DNA from: Enterococcus hirae ATCC 9790
Lineage (GTDB): Bacteria; Bacillota; Bacilli; Lactobacillales; Enterococcaceae
Reading direction: 5' to 3'
Assembly (NCBI RefSeq): GCF_000271405.2
Contig: NC_018081.1
Coordinates: 2,351,678-2,415,677, forward strand
Length of the DNA stretch: 64,000 nucleotides
Under the pieces are notes generated by a model that was given only the letters and a program-made list of their open reading frames with translations, was not told the DNA's origin and did not search any database. A program made the translations under genes and the position numbers. Of this stretch, positions 19,761 to 30,675 are shown piece by piece (position 1 is the first letter of the stretch; every line of letters starts with the position of its first letter).

Positions 19761-22403
19761 TTATTGATTAGACAACCATGTTTTAGCTTCTGATAAAGCA
19801 TCTGGGATACCAGCAGGGTTTTTCCCACCTGCTTGCGCCATATCAGGGCGACCACCACCGCCACCACCAACTTTTGGTGCGATTGCTTTGATCAAGTCAC
19901 CAGCTTTTAGCCCAGCATCATTTGCTTCTTTCGTCATAGCGACTAACAAACTAACTTTTCCGTCTTGTTCATTTGCCAAAACAAGAATATCGGAAATGTT
20001 TTTTTGTTTCCATTGGTCTGCTAATTGACGTAATTGGTTCATATCTTTTACTTTTACTTGTGCAGTAATCAGTGAATGACCACTAACTGTTTCCACATTT
20101 TTAAAGACATCGCCTGCTTGTTGGTTCGCTAGTTTACTTGCTAATTGTTCATTTTCTTTTTGTAGTTCTTTTAGTTGTTGTTGTAATTGTTCTGTTTTTG
20201 ATACAACCTCTTTTAATTGAGGTGATTTGACAATTGTAGCAACTTCTTTTAATTGTTTTTCTTCTGCTTCCAATAACTCATATGCTTCTTTACTTGTTAC
20301 AGCTTCGATCCGACGAACACCGGCACCGATTCCTGATTCAGAAACGATTTTAAAGATCCCAATATTTTCAGTATTTGCTACATGGGTTCCACCACAAAGT
20401 TCGATAGACCATCCACCAATGTTCACTACACGGACTTCTTGACCATATTTTTCACCAAATAAAGCCATAGCACCCATATTCTTAGCGGTATCGATATCTG
20501 TTTCGATGGTTTCTACTGGGATTGCTTCCCATATCTTCTCATTAACGATTCGTTCCATTTTTACTAATTCATCAGCTGTGATTTGTCCAAAATGAGTAAA
20601 GTCAAAGCGTAAATGTCCAGGAGCAACTAAAGAACCAGCTTGGTTTGCATGTTCCCCTAAAACTTCTTTTAAAGCTTTATGCAATAAGTGAGTCGCTGTA
20701 TGGTTTTTGATAATGCGATTTCTCATCGGTACATCGATCAACAAGTGGTAAACTGCGCCTTCAGTCAATGTTGAAAGCACTTCTACGGTGTGCATAAATT
20801 GTCCATTCGGTGCTTTTTGAACGTCAACAACTGTCGCAACCGTTTCTCCAGAGGCATCAATGATCCAACCTTGATCAGCCACTTGTCCACCCATTTCTGC
20901 ATAAAACGGTGTTTGATCAAAAATCAATTGACCTTGTCCAGCAGACAATTCACTCACTAGTTCTTCCTCTTTGATAATCACCAATAGTTTGCTGTCTGAT
21001 TCAACTTGATCATAGCCAATAAATTTACTATCCACTTTGATATCTGTTAATAGGGCAGATTGGACTCCCATTGATTTTTCTGTACTACGAGCAGCACGCG
21101 CACGTTGTCTTTGTGCTTCCATTTCTTTTTCAAAGCCTTCATGATCGACTTTCAAGCCTTCATCTTCTGCCACTTCTTCGGTCAACTCCACTGGGAAACC
21201 GTAAGTATCATACAATTTGAAGATATCTTTTCCAGCAAGTGTTGTTCCATTTGCTTTTTTGACTTCAGCGATCACTTGATTCAAGATTTCAAGACCTTCG
21301 TTGATCGTTTCATTGAAACGTTCTTCTTCGGTACGAACTACTTTTTCAATAAATTCTTTTTGTTGAAGGACTTCTGGATAATAGCTAACCATGATTTCGC
21401 CAACTACTGGAACAAGATCATATAAGAAAGCTTTTTCAATCCCTAATTTTTTCCCGTGCATCACTGCTCGGCGTAATAAACGACGAAGAACATAGCCACG
21501 ACCTTCATTTGAAGGAAGCGCCCCATCTCCAATCGCAAAAGATAATGCTCGGATATGATCCGCAATTACTTTATAAGAAATGTCGGTTGTCGGGTTTTCC
21601 CCATATTTTACTTGGTTGCTTAGTTTTTCTACCGCATGAATGATCGGTAAGAACAAATCTGTTTCAAAGTTTGTTGGTGCGTCTTGAACGATCGAAACCA
21701 TCCGTTCCAGCCCCATGCCCGTATCAATGTTTTTATGTGGTAAAGGTTCAAATGTATGATCTGGTTTATGGTTGAACTCAGAAAATACTAGATTCCAAAT
21801 TTCTAAATAGCGTTCGTTTTCTCCACCAGGGTAGTTTTCTGGATCATCTTCTGCGACATCATTGTATGCTTCGCCTCGATCATAGAAGATTTCTGTATCA
21901 GGACCACAAGGACCCGCACCAATATCCCAGAAATTATCTTCAACATCTACAATGTGATCAAGTGGCAAGCCGACTTCTTCATGCCAGATTCGTTTTGCTT
22001 CTGTGTCTTTTGGATAAACGGTAACATATAATTTTTCCGGATCAAATGCCATCCATTCAGGACTTGTTAAAAATTCCCATGCCCAATGGATTGCTTCATT
22101 TTTGAAATAATCACCAATAGAAAAATTTCCAAGCATTTCAAACATTGTGTGGTGCCGTGCTGTCTTCCCTACATTTTCAATATCATTCGTACGAATTGAT
22201 TTTTGAGCGTTTGTGATGCGTGGGTTTTCTGGTACGACAGAGCCGTCAAAATATTTTTTTAACGTAGCAACCCCTGAGTTGATCCATAAAAGTGTTGGAT
22301 CGTTGACTGGAATTAATGATGCGCTAGGTTCAATCGTGTGTCCTTTTGATTGGAAGAAATCTAAAAACATTTGTCGAACTTGTGCACTGCTTAATTGTTT
22401 CAT
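19761..22403 (-). CDS. alaS: Alanyl-tRNA synthetase
   Basis: An 880-residue enzyme that charges tRNA-Ala, with an editing domain. The class II aminoacylation core is N-terminal. The editing-site zinc motif shows HLLH (in [10 protein letters not shown]) and CGGTH. The C-terminal part has a coiled coil and a glycine-rich [15 protein letters not shown] stretch typical of AlaRS. ATG 22403 ([12 protein letters not shown]) follows GAAGG; an upstream extension to 22478 runs through the T-box terminator and is not native. Confidence 0.97.
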   Translation of the reverse strand: MKQLSSAQVRQMFLDFFQSKGHTIEPSASLIPVNDPTLLWINSGVATLKKYFDGSVVPENPRITNAQKSIRTNDIENVGKTARHHTMFEMLGNFSIGDYFKNEAIHWAWEFLTSPEWMAFDPEKLYVTVYPKDTEAKRIWHEEVGLPLDHIVDVEDNFWDIGAGPCGPDTEIFYDRGEAYNDVAEDDPENYPGGENERYLEIWNLVFSEFNHKPDHTFEPLPHKNIDTGMGLERMVSIVQDAPTNFETDLFLPIIHAVEKLSNQVKYGENPTTDISYKVIADHIRALSFAIGDGALPSNEGRGYVLRRLLRRAVMHGKKLGIEKAFLYDLVPVVGEIMVSYYPEVLQQKEFIEKVVRTEEERFNETINEGLEILNQVIAEVKKANGTTLAGKDIFKLYDTYGFPVELTEEVAEDEGLKVDHEGFEKEMEAQRQRARAARSTEKSMGVQSALLTDIKVDSKFIGYDQVESDSKLLVIIKEEELVSELSAGQGQLIFDQTPFYAEMGGQVADQGWIIDASGETVATVVDVQKAPNGQFMHTVEVLSTLTEGAVYHLLIDVPMRNRIIKNHTATHLLHKALKEVLGEHANQAGSLVAPGHLRFDFTHFGQITADELVKMERIVNEKIWEAIPVETIETDIDTAKNMGAMALFGEKYGQEVRVVNIGGWSIELCGGTHVANTENIGIFKIVSESGIGAGVRRIEAVTSKEAYELLEAEEKQLKEVATIVKSPQLKEVVSKTEQLQQQLKELQKENEQLASKLANQQAGDVFKNVETVSGHSLITAQVKVKDMNQLRQLADQWKQKNISDILVLANEQDGKVSLLVAMTKEANDAGLKAGDLIKAIAPKVGGGGGGRPDMAQAGGKNPAGIPDALSEAKTWLSNQ

Positions 22404-22431
22404 TTTATTACCTTCTTTCTTTATTTTAAAC

Positions 22432-22650
22432 GACAAAAAAACACCCTCACAGCCAAGGACGAAAACTCGCGGTACCACCTTGGTTGCAATGATGTTCGAT
22501 CATTACCTCTTGAACTCGATAACGCTGAGTAGCGTTGATATTTCTATCAATAAAAAAGGGAGCAATTTGTTTTTTTGACTATTCTTTTTTCAGCCTGGAA
22601 AGAATTTTCTGCAAGTCAGACTTAAACAAACCATGTCCTTTTCGTACTTT
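22432..22650 (-). promoter_or_regulatory. T-box leader controlling alaS
   Basis: The minus strand carries the T-box core GGTGGTACCGCG (22468-22479) preceded by AACCAA, and then a terminator ending TGTGAGGGTG plus seven T residues (22434-22440). The T-box reads uncharged tRNA through the core. GCT codons in the upstream stem region fit an alanine specifier, but the exact specifier loop needs folding. Confidence 0.92.
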
Positions 22651-22653
22651 ACA

Positions 22654-22682
22654 AGTATACGTATTCTATTTTATTCTGTCAA
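22654..22682 (-). promoter_or_regulatory. Promoter of the alaS T-box transcript
   Basis: TTGACA, 17-base spacer and TATACT on the minus strand. Confidence 0.88.
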
Positions 22683-22766
22683 CCGCTCTTTTCCTTCAAC
22701 TCTTATTTCTTTCTAGAATATTTTTTGTTAAGCTTGAATTACGCCTATTAATCAAAAGGAGAATCG

Positions 22767-23198
22767 ATGATGCAAGTTTATTTTGGAAACAAGTCCTGGA
22801 TCAGAGGGGCGAGTTTTTATCTTCGTTATCAGGTATTTGTTCTGGAACAAGGCATTTTGCCAGAATTAGAATTTGACGAAACGGACACTTCTGATAACTA
22901 CTTTCTGTTAATGGAAAACAATGTTCCAATTGCAACATTACGTTATCAAAAAAAATCGTCCACTTGTCTTAACCCCGATCGTTTTTGCGTCGCCAAAAAT
23001 TATCGCCAACAAGGTTTCGGTCGTCAGCTGTTGTCCTTAGCTGAACAGAAAGCGAAAAAAGAAGGCTTGCTATCAAGTTACCTAGTAGCAGAAATGACTG
23101 CCCTTAGTTTCTATCAGCAACAAGGTTACGAGACTTGTACAGATCCTTTTATCGAGGATGGGATTACCTGCGTAGGGATGCAAAAAGAATTGATTTAA
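22767..23198 (+). CDS. GNAT family N-acetyltransferase
   Basis: A 143-residue acetyltransferase. The acetyl-CoA-binding signature appears as RQQGFGRQLLSLAE near residue 86, followed by the family beta-bulge FYQQQGYE near residue 115. Substrate is unknown; the short N-terminus (YQVFVLEQGILPELEFDE) is like the YjcF/ElaA branch. An AAAAGGAGAA site precedes two adjacent ATG codons (22767 and 22770). It is divergent from alaS and convergent with the helicase gene. Confidence 0.85.
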   Translation: MMQVYFGNKSWIRGASFYLRYQVFVLEQGILPELEFDETDTSDNYFLLMENNVPIATLRYQKKSSTCLNPDRFCVAKNYRQQGFGRQLLSLAEQKAKKEGLLSSYLVAEMTALSFYQQQGYETCTDPFIEDGITCVGMQKELI

Positions 23199-23234
23199 GA
23201 TCTATTATCACTAGATTATCTGCTAAATGAACAC

Positions 23235-23271
23235 TTAAAAACAGACCAAAGGAATGCAATCCTTTGGTCTT
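23235..23271. terminator. Terminator after the helicase gene
   Basis: AGACCAAAGGA (23243-23253) pairs with TCCTTTGGTCT (23260-23270), followed on the minus strand by GTTTTTAAG. Confidence 0.82.
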
Positions 23272-23317
23272 TGAGCGTGAAGTCATGACGTCTCTTTTAA
23301 AGGGTCTGGTCATTGAC

Positions 23318-24666
23318 TTACTTATTGGAGTTTTTCTTATTTTTTCTTGCAGTTCTAGTTTGTTGTCTGCGTTCGATTTTACGGTCTTTTTTGTTCTTTT
23401 CAGCAATTGCCCAATCGATTTTCTTTTTATATCCAGGTTTGATTTTTTCTTTTTCTTTTTCACTAAGCCGATCAATGTAGGATCCAGTGTATCTTTGGAT
23501 TTTTCCCGTTTCGTCCGACGATTGCGGTCATAAGTCTTGATGATTTCATCATTTTTGATTTCCATCGGTTCAAATGTGACACCAATTTTTTCAATACTGT
23601 CAATCGTTTGGTCATCACTTGGTGAGTACAAAGTGATCGCAGTTCCTTTTAAACCATTACGTCCAGTCCGACCTACTCGATGGATAAAGAAGTCAAGGTC
23701 TTCAGGAATTTCTGCATTGATCACATGAGAAACCCCTTCAATATCGATGCCACGTGCCGCTAGATCTGTCGCAACCACGTATTGATATTCTAAGTTTTGA
23801 ACTTGGCGCATCACCCGTTTTCGTTCTCTTGGAGTGATATCTCCATGGATTTTAGCTACTTTTAAGCCTTGGCTTTTCAAGTAATCAGCAATTTCATCTA
23901 CGTGTTGCTTCGTATTCGCGAAGACAATTGCTAGATAAGGATGACCAATCGTTAACAATTGGTAAATCATTCGATTTTTATCTTTCCCTTTAGTAGAGAT
24001 CAGCCAATTCTCGATATCTTCTGAAATAACTGCTTTCGGTTTGATTTCTTCAATGATTGGATTTTCCATGTATTTACGTAAAAATGGTCGTAATTTTTCA
24101 GGAATCGTCGCTGAGAAAACTAAAAATTGCAGTTTTTCAGGCAAGCGACTAGCAATTTGATCCACTTCATGCAAGAAGCCCATGTCCAGTGTCATATCTG
24201 CTTCATCTACAACAAATGCAAATGCTGTATGGATTTTTAATGCTTGTTCATTCATCATATCCAAGATTCTACCTGGCGTTCCCACTACGATCTGTGGTTG
24301 TTGATGTTTCAAGCGGCTCAATTGGCGTTGCTTATCCGTTCCACCTACAAAATTCGTCACTCGGATCTCTGGATCGGAAAATTTAGCGATCTGACTAGCA
24401 GCATCATAAATTTGAGTAGCTAGTTCACGACTTGGTGCAGTGATTACTACTTGTACTTCGGCTTTTTCCGCATTGATTTTTTGAAATAAAGGCAATAAAA
24501 ATGTATGCGTTTTGCCCGAACCAGTTTGTGATTGACCAATGATATTTTTTCCTTTAGCGATCAAAGGAATCAAACGCTCTTGTACTTCAGTTGGTTGAGC
24601 AAAACCTTTTTCTGCTAACGCCTCATTTATATATGGTTTAAAATGAAATTGTTCAAAATTACTCAT
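23318..24666 (-). CDS. cshB: DEAD-box RNA helicase, CshB-like, frameshifted in C-terminal tail
   Basis: An ATP-dependent RNA helicase, probably in ribosome assembly or RNA turnover. Motifs run in order: GSGKTH (I), VDEADMTLDMGF (II), SATIPE (III), HRVGRTGRNG (VI). As written the frame continues past VKKKKKK to a non-family tail of about 70 residues ending at 23164, reading straight through the gene's own terminator. Adding one A to the A6 run at 23443-23448 gives KKKKKKIKPGYKKKIDW and a basic tail ending at the TAA at 23318, about 450 residues in all, as expected for CshB. I take 23318 as the native end. Confidence 0.88.
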
Positions 24667-24766
24667 TTAAGTAAGCACCTCTTCTCTTTCTTTTTTACAC
24701 GACTTTCGCATTATACCACATCCTCAAGCAATTTGCTTGATCCTTTTCAAAGTCGCTCACGATCCA

Positions 24767-25911
24767 CTAGTTCCCTTTTGGTTGAATGGTACTAATCGTA
24801 TGTGTTTGACTGGCTTTTTCATAGAACAGCACTCTTTTCTTACGAAGGAATGACAAGAAAAGATTCAGCATGAAGATAAACTGTGCAAATGCAACACCCA
24901 ACACAATAAAAATCCCGCTTACCTGTAATACACCTGTCGTATGGTCAGTGATATGTTGGATCGTCTGACTAAGCCAAGCTAACCCATAAAATAAAAAGTA
25001 AAGATACCCATAACGGATAAACAGTGCTTTAAAAGAAAGTCGTTTTCCGTTATCCGAAACCACACGAATGCGTACGATTTTTTTACCTAAAGTGAGACCG
25101 TTTGTTACATATGGTATGACCATGAAATAAAGCAAGACTTCTAAAAATACCCACCAACTACTTGAAGTGATATCACCTATTTTCAAAGACAATTGAAGAG
25201 TCACAGCAATCAGCACGGATAAAACCGATAAGAAAGCCCAATCAATGAAATAGGCAACTAATCGTCTCGTTAGAGAAACTGTTTTCCCTTTTTCGTATGA
25301 CACTTCATCCATTCTTGCTCTCGTAGGCAACATGAAGGTAAAGATTGGTGTCATAATGTACCCTAACGTTCCTCCGATCGTATTCGTCAATAAGTCATTG
25401 ACATCAAATAGCCGATAAGGTCGAGGATAAATAAAATACAACCCACTTAACTGTGTCAATTCAAAAAATAAGGAAAGACAAAAACTTGCAATGATGGTTT
25501 TCACAAAAGATAATCGAAAATAATATCTTAAATAGATCCCGAAAGGTAATAAAAGCAAAACATTAAATACCGGTTCTAAAAAAACGCTTTGTCGCATCGC
25601 TGGTAAATACGTACTTGGATCAGATAAAACCAAGACGGTATTCTCTCGGAAATGGACCCATGATGCAAATAAATGTAATTCCATTTTAGGTCCGGTCATT
25701 TGAGCAACGGCTTCCTTTGAAGGCAACGGTAAAATGATCAAAAAATAAGCACATAACAAATAAAAACAAACGAATATAAGATAACCGCTCTCGAAAAAAT
25801 AAACGTTCCATACTTTCGATATTCATAAATGAAAAAAAACGAAGAAATCGCTAATGCCAAAAATGGAAAAACAATAAGTGCAAAGCGAATCGGTTCAATA
25901 TAACTAGCCAT
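24767..25911 (-). CDS. VanZ-RDD membrane protein, frameshifted near N-terminus
   Basis: The readable 330 residues (24767-25759) hold a VanZ-like domain (FELTQLSGLYFIYPRPYRLFD) followed by an RDD domain (VAYFIDWAFLSV near 170). The native start is ATG 25911 after an AAAAAGGGGG site, giving MASYIEPIRFALIVFPF, but this frame stops after about 55 residues. One extra T near the T5 run at 25762-25766 joins it to LCAYFLIILPLP without loss. VanZ homologues are linked to glycopeptide tolerance, but no van genes are present, so no resistance role is claimed. Confidence 0.8.
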
Positions 25912-26042
25912 AAACATCCCCCTTTTTCATCTTAACTAACGGTTTCATCTTATCAGTACTCTTGTAAACTATGCAAGTTATGGGGTAATTATTTTTAAAT
26001 TTATATTAATTGAAGTATCATTAACAAAAGGAGGCGATTAGC

Positions 26043-26399
26043 GTGCTTAATATTTATTTTGTGTTTGGCGTACCCGCTTTTTTATTGATTCTCTATCTCA
26101 TTTTTGCGTATATACGTAAAAAAACGACCATCCGCTATCTTGGATTTATCTTGTTAATTATTGCTAGTTTCATGCTCGTGTTCAACTTACAGACATGGCA
26201 ACAAGCACTACTTGAAATGGAGCAAGCTTCCTCTCGATCTTTATCAGATCAATTAGGTTATCCGATCTACTTGATTTGGATTCCCATTACTGTTGCTGGT
26301 TTTCTCGTCTTATTAAACCTTTTTCGTGCTTGGCGCCGGCTAAAACAGTTAAGAAAAAAACAGGATAAAAACGTGCATTCTCTTGTAGCTGGTTGGTAA
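26043..26399 (+). CDS. Small membrane protein, unknown function
   Basis: 118 residues with three hydrophobic segments (about 5-22, 32-50 and 78-95) and a basic C-terminus (WRRLKQLRKKQ). GTG 26043 follows AAAGGAGGCG. I do not recognise a family. It is divergent from the vanZ-RDD gene, and its last codons lie inside a long hairpin at 26370-26443. Confidence 0.7.
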   Translation: MLNIYFVFGVPAFLLILYLIFAYIRKKTTIRYLGFILLIIASFMLVFNLQTWQQALLEMEQASSRSLSDQLGYPIYLIWIPITVAGFLVLLNLFRAWRRLKQLRKKQDKNVHSLVAGW

Positions 26400-26443
26400 A
26401 GTTAGCATTGCTTAACTTGACACGCTACAACAGAATGCACGTT
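26370..26443. terminator. Long hairpin between the 26043 gene and the permease
   Basis: AACGTGCATTCT pairs with AGAATGCACGTT, then TTGTAGC with GCTACAA, then AAGTTA with TTAACTT, making a 74-base structure between convergent genes. T-runs are weak, so this may stabilise RNA ends or terminate poorly. Confidence 0.5.
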
Positions 26444-26460
26444 TAACTATCATTTATATG

Positions 26461-27813
26461 TTAAACTACAGGATATTTATTTTTCAAATATAAATAAACA
26501 GGGATTCCGACTAATGTCAAAGCGATTCCGCTAAATGCTAAAAGTGTTTGTGTCAGTAACGTACTAACCACGATAAAAGCACCACCAAGAATGGCGATTA
26601 GCGGAATGATTGGGTATAACGGAACTTTATAAGGCCTTTCAAGTTTTGGAACTGTATTTCTCAATATAATTACACCTACAAATACCATCGTATAAAAAAT
26701 CCAAATCACAAAAACAAGCATATCCGTCAGCATATCAAATCCACCGACCATCATCATACCGATCGCAATCCCTAGTTCCAAAACACCAGCAACCACTGGA
26801 ATCTTCGTTCGATCGTTCAATTTTCCTAAGTGGTGACTGAAAGGTAACCGTTTTTCTTGGGCCATCACATAGGGCAGGCGCATCCCAGTAAGTGTATAGC
26901 CATTGATTGTTCCATAGACTGAAATCAAAATCCCGACAGTTACAAGTTTCCCACCTACGCCACCAAAAATCATGGTAGCCACTTCGCTAGCAGCATTACT
27001 GTTGCCACTGATTCCTCCAATCGAAGCTGTTTTTAAAAAGACGGTATTAACGAATAAATAAACAACCATAATCCCGATGATTCCTATAGAAATGGCTTTC
27101 GGTAAATCTTTTGCCGGTTTTTTTAATTCTCCTGCAATGTTTCCAACGTGAATCCAACCATCATAAGCAAACATTGTCGCTAACAAGCCCGCACCTAATG
27201 CTGAAAACAATGGCAGATCTTTTCCTGATTCTATGGGAAACAGCTGAAACTCTACTCCACCACTGCGAAATAAGCCAAACAAGACGATGACTGCCAGTGG
27301 GATCAATTTACAGATTAAGGTAATGGATTGAAAAGTTCCACCAACTTTTGATCCTAAAAAATTGATCAGCATGATCGTCACAGCGGCTATAATAGCGATG
27401 GGGACAATCCATTGCTGTTCTAAGGCAAATAAGTTCACAAATTGTGTCCCAAAGATAATTGATAATGCCGCTACATTTGCAGGAAAGTAAATCACAACTT
27501 GTGCCCAACCTAACAAAAAAGCAGCCGTCTGTCCATAGGTTCGTTCGATATATTTGACCATACCGCCTGTTTCGGGGATTGCTGCGGCAAGTTCTGCACC
27601 AGTTAAACCTGCACAGACGGAGATGATACCTCCCAAAAACCAAGAAAGCATATGTAAACTAACTGATCCTGTAACTTCTGCGACACTCGCTGCTTTAAAG
27701 AATACTCCCGCTCCAATCACTGTTCCCATCACAGTCGATAAAGCAGTAAAAAAGCCCATCGTTCGCTTTAGTTCGACTTTGTTTTTTTCAACCGATACTT
27801 GGTTACGTTCCAT
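26461..27813 (-). CDS. APC-family amino-acid permease (SteT/LAT-like)
   Basis: A 450-residue transporter with about twelve membrane segments; TM1 carries the APC substrate signature VIGAGVFF near residue 38. It resembles the serine/threonine exchanger SteT and L-amino-acid transporters. It lies 66 bases after tdh in the same direction, so threonine or serine uptake to feed Kbl/Tdh is a reasonable inference. The substrate is not fixed by sequence. Confidence 0.88.
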   Translation of the reverse strand: MERNQVSVEKNKVELKRTMGFFTALSTVMGTVIGAGVFFKAASVAEVTGSVSLHMLSWFLGGIISVCAGLTGAELAAAIPETGGMVKYIERTYGQTAAFLLGWAQVVIYFPANVAALSIIFGTQFVNLFALEQQWIVPIAIIAAVTIMLINFLGSKVGGTFQSITLICKLIPLAVIVLFGLFRSGGVEFQLFPIESGKDLPLFSALGAGLLATMFAYDGWIHVGNIAGELKKPAKDLPKAISIGIIGIMVVYLFVNTVFLKTASIGGISGNSNAASEVATMIFGGVGGKLVTVGILISVYGTINGYTLTGMRLPYVMAQEKRLPFSHHLGKLNDRTKIPVVAGVLELGIAIGMMMVGGFDMLTDMLVFVIWIFYTMVFVGVIILRNTVPKLERPYKVPLYPIIPLIAILGGAFIVVSTLLTQTLLAFSGIALTLVGIPVYLYLKNKYPVV

Positions 27814-27827
27814 CGCTTATCCTCCCT

Positions 27828-27869
27828 TTATCGTAAACTCCCCACCACTCGATCGGAAGTTTACGATAA
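27828..27869. repeat. 12-bp inverted repeat between tdh and the permease
   Basis: TTATCGTAAACT (27828-27839) and AGTTTACGATAA (27858-27869) are exact inverted copies around 18 bases, directly before the permease ribosome site. It lacks a T-run, so it looks like an mRNA processing or stabilising hairpin or an operator. Confidence 0.6.
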
Positions 27870-27879
27870 ACTATAGTAA

Positions 27880-28833
27880 TTAGACTGTTGCTGTCAATTT
27901 CTCTTGCAACTTGGACAACATATCTTGAGTCATTTTATCTAGGTCGTAACGTGGTTGAAAGCCCCACTCTTTTTGCGCACAACTAATATCTAATGAATTT
28001 GGCCAAGAGTCTGCGATCGATTGTCGCACTGGATCAACTGCATAGTCCATTTCAAAATCAGGAAACACTTTTTTGATTGACGCTTTGATTTCTTCTGGTT
28101 CAAAAGACATCGCAGAGATATTGAATGCATTGCGATGAACTAAATTTTTAGGATCAGCATTCATCAACTGAACAATCGCCTCAATGGCATCTGGCATGTA
28201 CATCATGTCCATAGCTGTACCACGATCAATAAAGCACGTGTATTTTCCTTCTTTGATAGCTGAATAATAAATATCCACTGCATAGTCCGTCGTCCCACCC
28301 CCAGGTAAAGTTTTATAAGAAATCAATCCAGGGAAGCGTACACCTCGTGTATCTACGCCATACTTTGTATAATAGTAGTCACACAAAAGCTCGCCTGCGA
28401 CTTTTGTCACGCCATACATTGTTGTTGGTCGTTGGAGTGTATCTTGAGGAGTCTCATCTTTTGGTGTATTAGGTCCAAAAGCGCCGATTGAACTTGGCGT
28501 GAAGAATTTTAACTTAAATTCTCTTGCGACTTCCAGCGCATTGACTAACCCAACCATATTGAGGTCCCAAGCGAACTTTGGTTTTGCTTCAGCGACAGCT
28601 GATAAAAGCGCTGCTAAATGAATCAAAGTATCTACTTGATATTTTTCGACTAACGCTCGCATTTTTTCGTAATCCATGACGTCTAAAATTTCAAATAGTT
28701 CACCATCTTCTAGCTTTTCAGGCATACGAATATCCGTTGCGACAACATTTTCATTACCCAAATCTTCCCTTAAACGTAAAACTAATTCCGATCCGATTTG
28801 TCCAAGGCAGCCAGTAACTAATACTTTTTTCAT
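27880..28833 (-). CDS. tdh: NAD-dependent epimerase-type L-threonine 3-dehydrogenase
   Basis: A 317-residue extended SDR protein. The Rossmann motif [12 protein letters not shown] is at residue 6 and the catalytic YGVTKVAGE (YxxxK) near residue 139. Together with the upstream Kbl this matches the SDR type of threonine dehydrogenase, which oxidises L-threonine to 2-amino-3-ketobutyrate. A general sugar epimerase role is less likely given the neighbour. A 177-base gap separates it from kbl; no promoter is obvious there. Confidence 0.88.
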   Translation of the reverse strand: MKKVLVTGCLGQIGSELVLRLREDLGNENVVATDIRMPEKLEDGELFEILDVMDYEKMRALVEKYQVDTLIHLAALLSAVAEAKPKFAWDLNMVGLVNALEVAREFKLKFFTPSSIGAFGPNTPKDETPQDTLQRPTTMYGVTKVAGELLCDYYYTKYGVDTRGVRFPGLISYKTLPGGGTTDYAVDIYYSAIKEGKYTCFIDRGTAMDMMYMPDAIEAIVQLMNADPKNLVHRNAFNISAMSFEPEEIKASIKKVFPDFEMDYAVDPVRQSIADSWPNSLDISCAQKEWGFQPRYDLDKMTQDMLSKLQEKLTATV

Positions 28834-29010
28834 ACAAACACTCCTTTTTAGTTCATTTTCACTATCTATTAAAAATAAATGCTACCTACATTCCATTGAC
28901 GAGCAAAATATAAAAAAGGTGATTCTTCGATTTTCACAGAAACACAACCGAAACGCTCTAACCTATGATCGTCTTTCTCTTAGATTTCAGGCGAGATCGT
29001 TTCTACTAAA

Positions 29011-30201
29011 TCAAATGATGCCCATTTCATTTCCGACTTTTTGGTAAATCGCTACAGCATGATCGAGCATTTCTTTGGTATGAGCTGCAGTTGGCATATT
29101 ACGAACACGACCTGTTCCCAATGGTACGGTTGGATAAACGATTGGTTTCACATATAGTCCATTTTCAATCAACTTTTTAGAAAATTGTTGTGTTAGACTC
29201 TCATCGCCAAGTATCACTGGAGTGATTGGTGTTTCCGACACGCCGATGTCATACCCGATTTTTTTCAGTTTTTCTTTGAAATAAATGGCATTTTCCCAAA
29301 CTTTTTCGACTAATTCTGGATGATCTTGCATCAGTTGAATCGATGCTAGAGCAGCGCCAGCAGCACCTGGTGTAAGTGATGTTGAAAACAAGAAAGGACG
29401 TCCTCGTGATTTTAACCAGTCGATCAACGATTTAGATCCTGCGACATAGCCACCAACGACACCGATTGCTTTAGACAATGTACCCATTTGCATGTCAATT
29501 TTCTGTTGGAGACCAAAATGCTTCACTGTGCCGGCTCCTTTTCCCATCACTCCAGAACCGTGGGCATCATCCACATAAGTAATCAACCCGTATTTTTCGG
29601 CAATTGGGATCATATCGGGTAAATTAGCTACATCGCCATCCATTGAAAAAACACCGTCTGTGATATACATGATTTTGTTATATTTCCCACTATTTACCGC
29701 TTCTTTTGCTTTTTCTTCTAGATCGTTCATATCTTGATGCTTAACACGAATGATTTTGGCACCAGAGAGGCGACATCCATCGATGATCGAAGCATGATTC
29801 AATTCATCTGATAAGATCGCATCCTCCTTAGTCATAATGGCTGAAATAGCTCCCATATTACAATTGAAGCCTGATTGAAAAGCAATCGCTGCTTCTGTAC
29901 CTTTAAATTCTGCAATTTTATTCTCTAATTCTTGATGGATACGCAATGTGCCATTAATTGTTCGGACAGCACCTGCGCCGACACCATAGCGATTCGTTGC
30001 GTCGATACACGCTTGTTTCAGCTCCACTCGATCAGCAAACCCCAAATAATTATTCGATGCTAGATTGATCAAATTTTTCCCTGCTACCTCAATGATCGCA
30101 CCATTTGCACCTTCAAGGATATCAATCGTGTTGTATAGTCCCTTTTCCTTCAATAAAGCCAGTTCCTGTTCTAAATAAGTTGACAATACTTCAGAAGACA
30201 T
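29011..30201 (-). CDS. kbl: Glycine C-acetyltransferase (2-amino-3-ketobutyrate CoA ligase)
   Basis: A 396-residue PLP enzyme of the alpha-oxoamine synthase family that cleaves 2-amino-3-ketobutyrate with CoA to glycine and acetyl-Co[13 protein letters not shown] lies near residue 207 and the PLP lysine is in [11 protein letters not shown] near 243. Followed by tdh and an amino-acid permease, it makes a threonine-degradation unit. ATG 30201 follows GGGGGTGGAGAC. A cre-like site covers its promoter. Confidence 0.93.
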   Translation of the reverse strand: MSSEVLSTYLEQELALLKEKGLYNTIDILEGANGAIIEVAGKNLINLASNNYLGFADRVELKQACIDATNRYGVGAGAVRTINGTLRIHQELENKIAEFKGTEAAIAFQSGFNCNMGAISAIMTKEDAILSDELNHASIIDGCRLSGAKIIRVKHQDMNDLEEKAKEAVNSGKYNKIMYITDGVFSMDGDVANLPDMIPIAEKYGLITYVDDAHGSGVMGKGAGTVKHFGLQQKIDMQMGTLSKAIGVVGGYVAGSKSLIDWLKSRGRPFLFSTSLTPGAAGAALASIQLMQDHPELVEKVWENAIYFKEKLKKIGYDIGVSETPITPVILGDESLTQQFSKKLIENGLYVKPIVYPTVPLGTGRVRNMPTAAHTKEMLDHAVAIYQKVGNEMGII

Positions 30202-30270
30202 GTCTCCACCCCCATTTTTCTAACCTTCAAGGTTGAGGAACGAATATGCAGCCTTTCATTCCTGTTTATA

Positions 30271-30300
30271 AGTATACCTTTTCTGATAGCGCTTACACAA
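30271..30300 (-). promoter_or_regulatory. kbl promoter with cre-like site
   Basis: TTGTGT and TATACT are separated by 18 bases on the minus strand. Between and overlapping them, TGTAAGCGCTATCA (30284-30297) matches the CcpA cre consensus TGNAANCGNWNNCW at every fixed position. Carbon catabolite repression of threonine breakdown is inferred. Confidence 0.72.
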
Positions 30301-30675
30301 ATTATGAGAGTTATTTAACTGAGTATTTTCTTACATAACAAATCAATCGGTACTCCACTAACGAAATATTTTTTTACTTATTTTAGTAACTGTCGTTATT
30401 TTTAAGAGGATCACCTCTAGCTAATATCAACCCTTAACTTAATAAACTTTCCAATAAATATTCCATATATTCTGAATTTTCCGCCATTAGTTATTCTTGT
30501 TTTTTGTTATGAAATAAAAAACGAATATTCTATTTGTATATTAAATTCTTTTAATGTTTGCTTCTCTAGCTATATATTACTTGGTCCAAGGCGCTTACCT
30601 GTAGCTATTTTAAGAAGTCTTTCTCCCAACACAAAAAACGTTCCCTATGGTCGTCAGTTACTACTCATGACCACA
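30301..30675. other. Intergenic stretch without recognised feature
   Basis: AT-rich, with no supported gene or RNA. A short AGAGGATCACCTCT palindrome lies near 30405. Confidence 0.5.

Noticed and set aside
24767..25911. Vancomycin-resistance gene vanZ
   Set aside because: The domain is VanZ-like, but it is fused to RDD and no other van genes are present; such proteins are common chromosomal genes.
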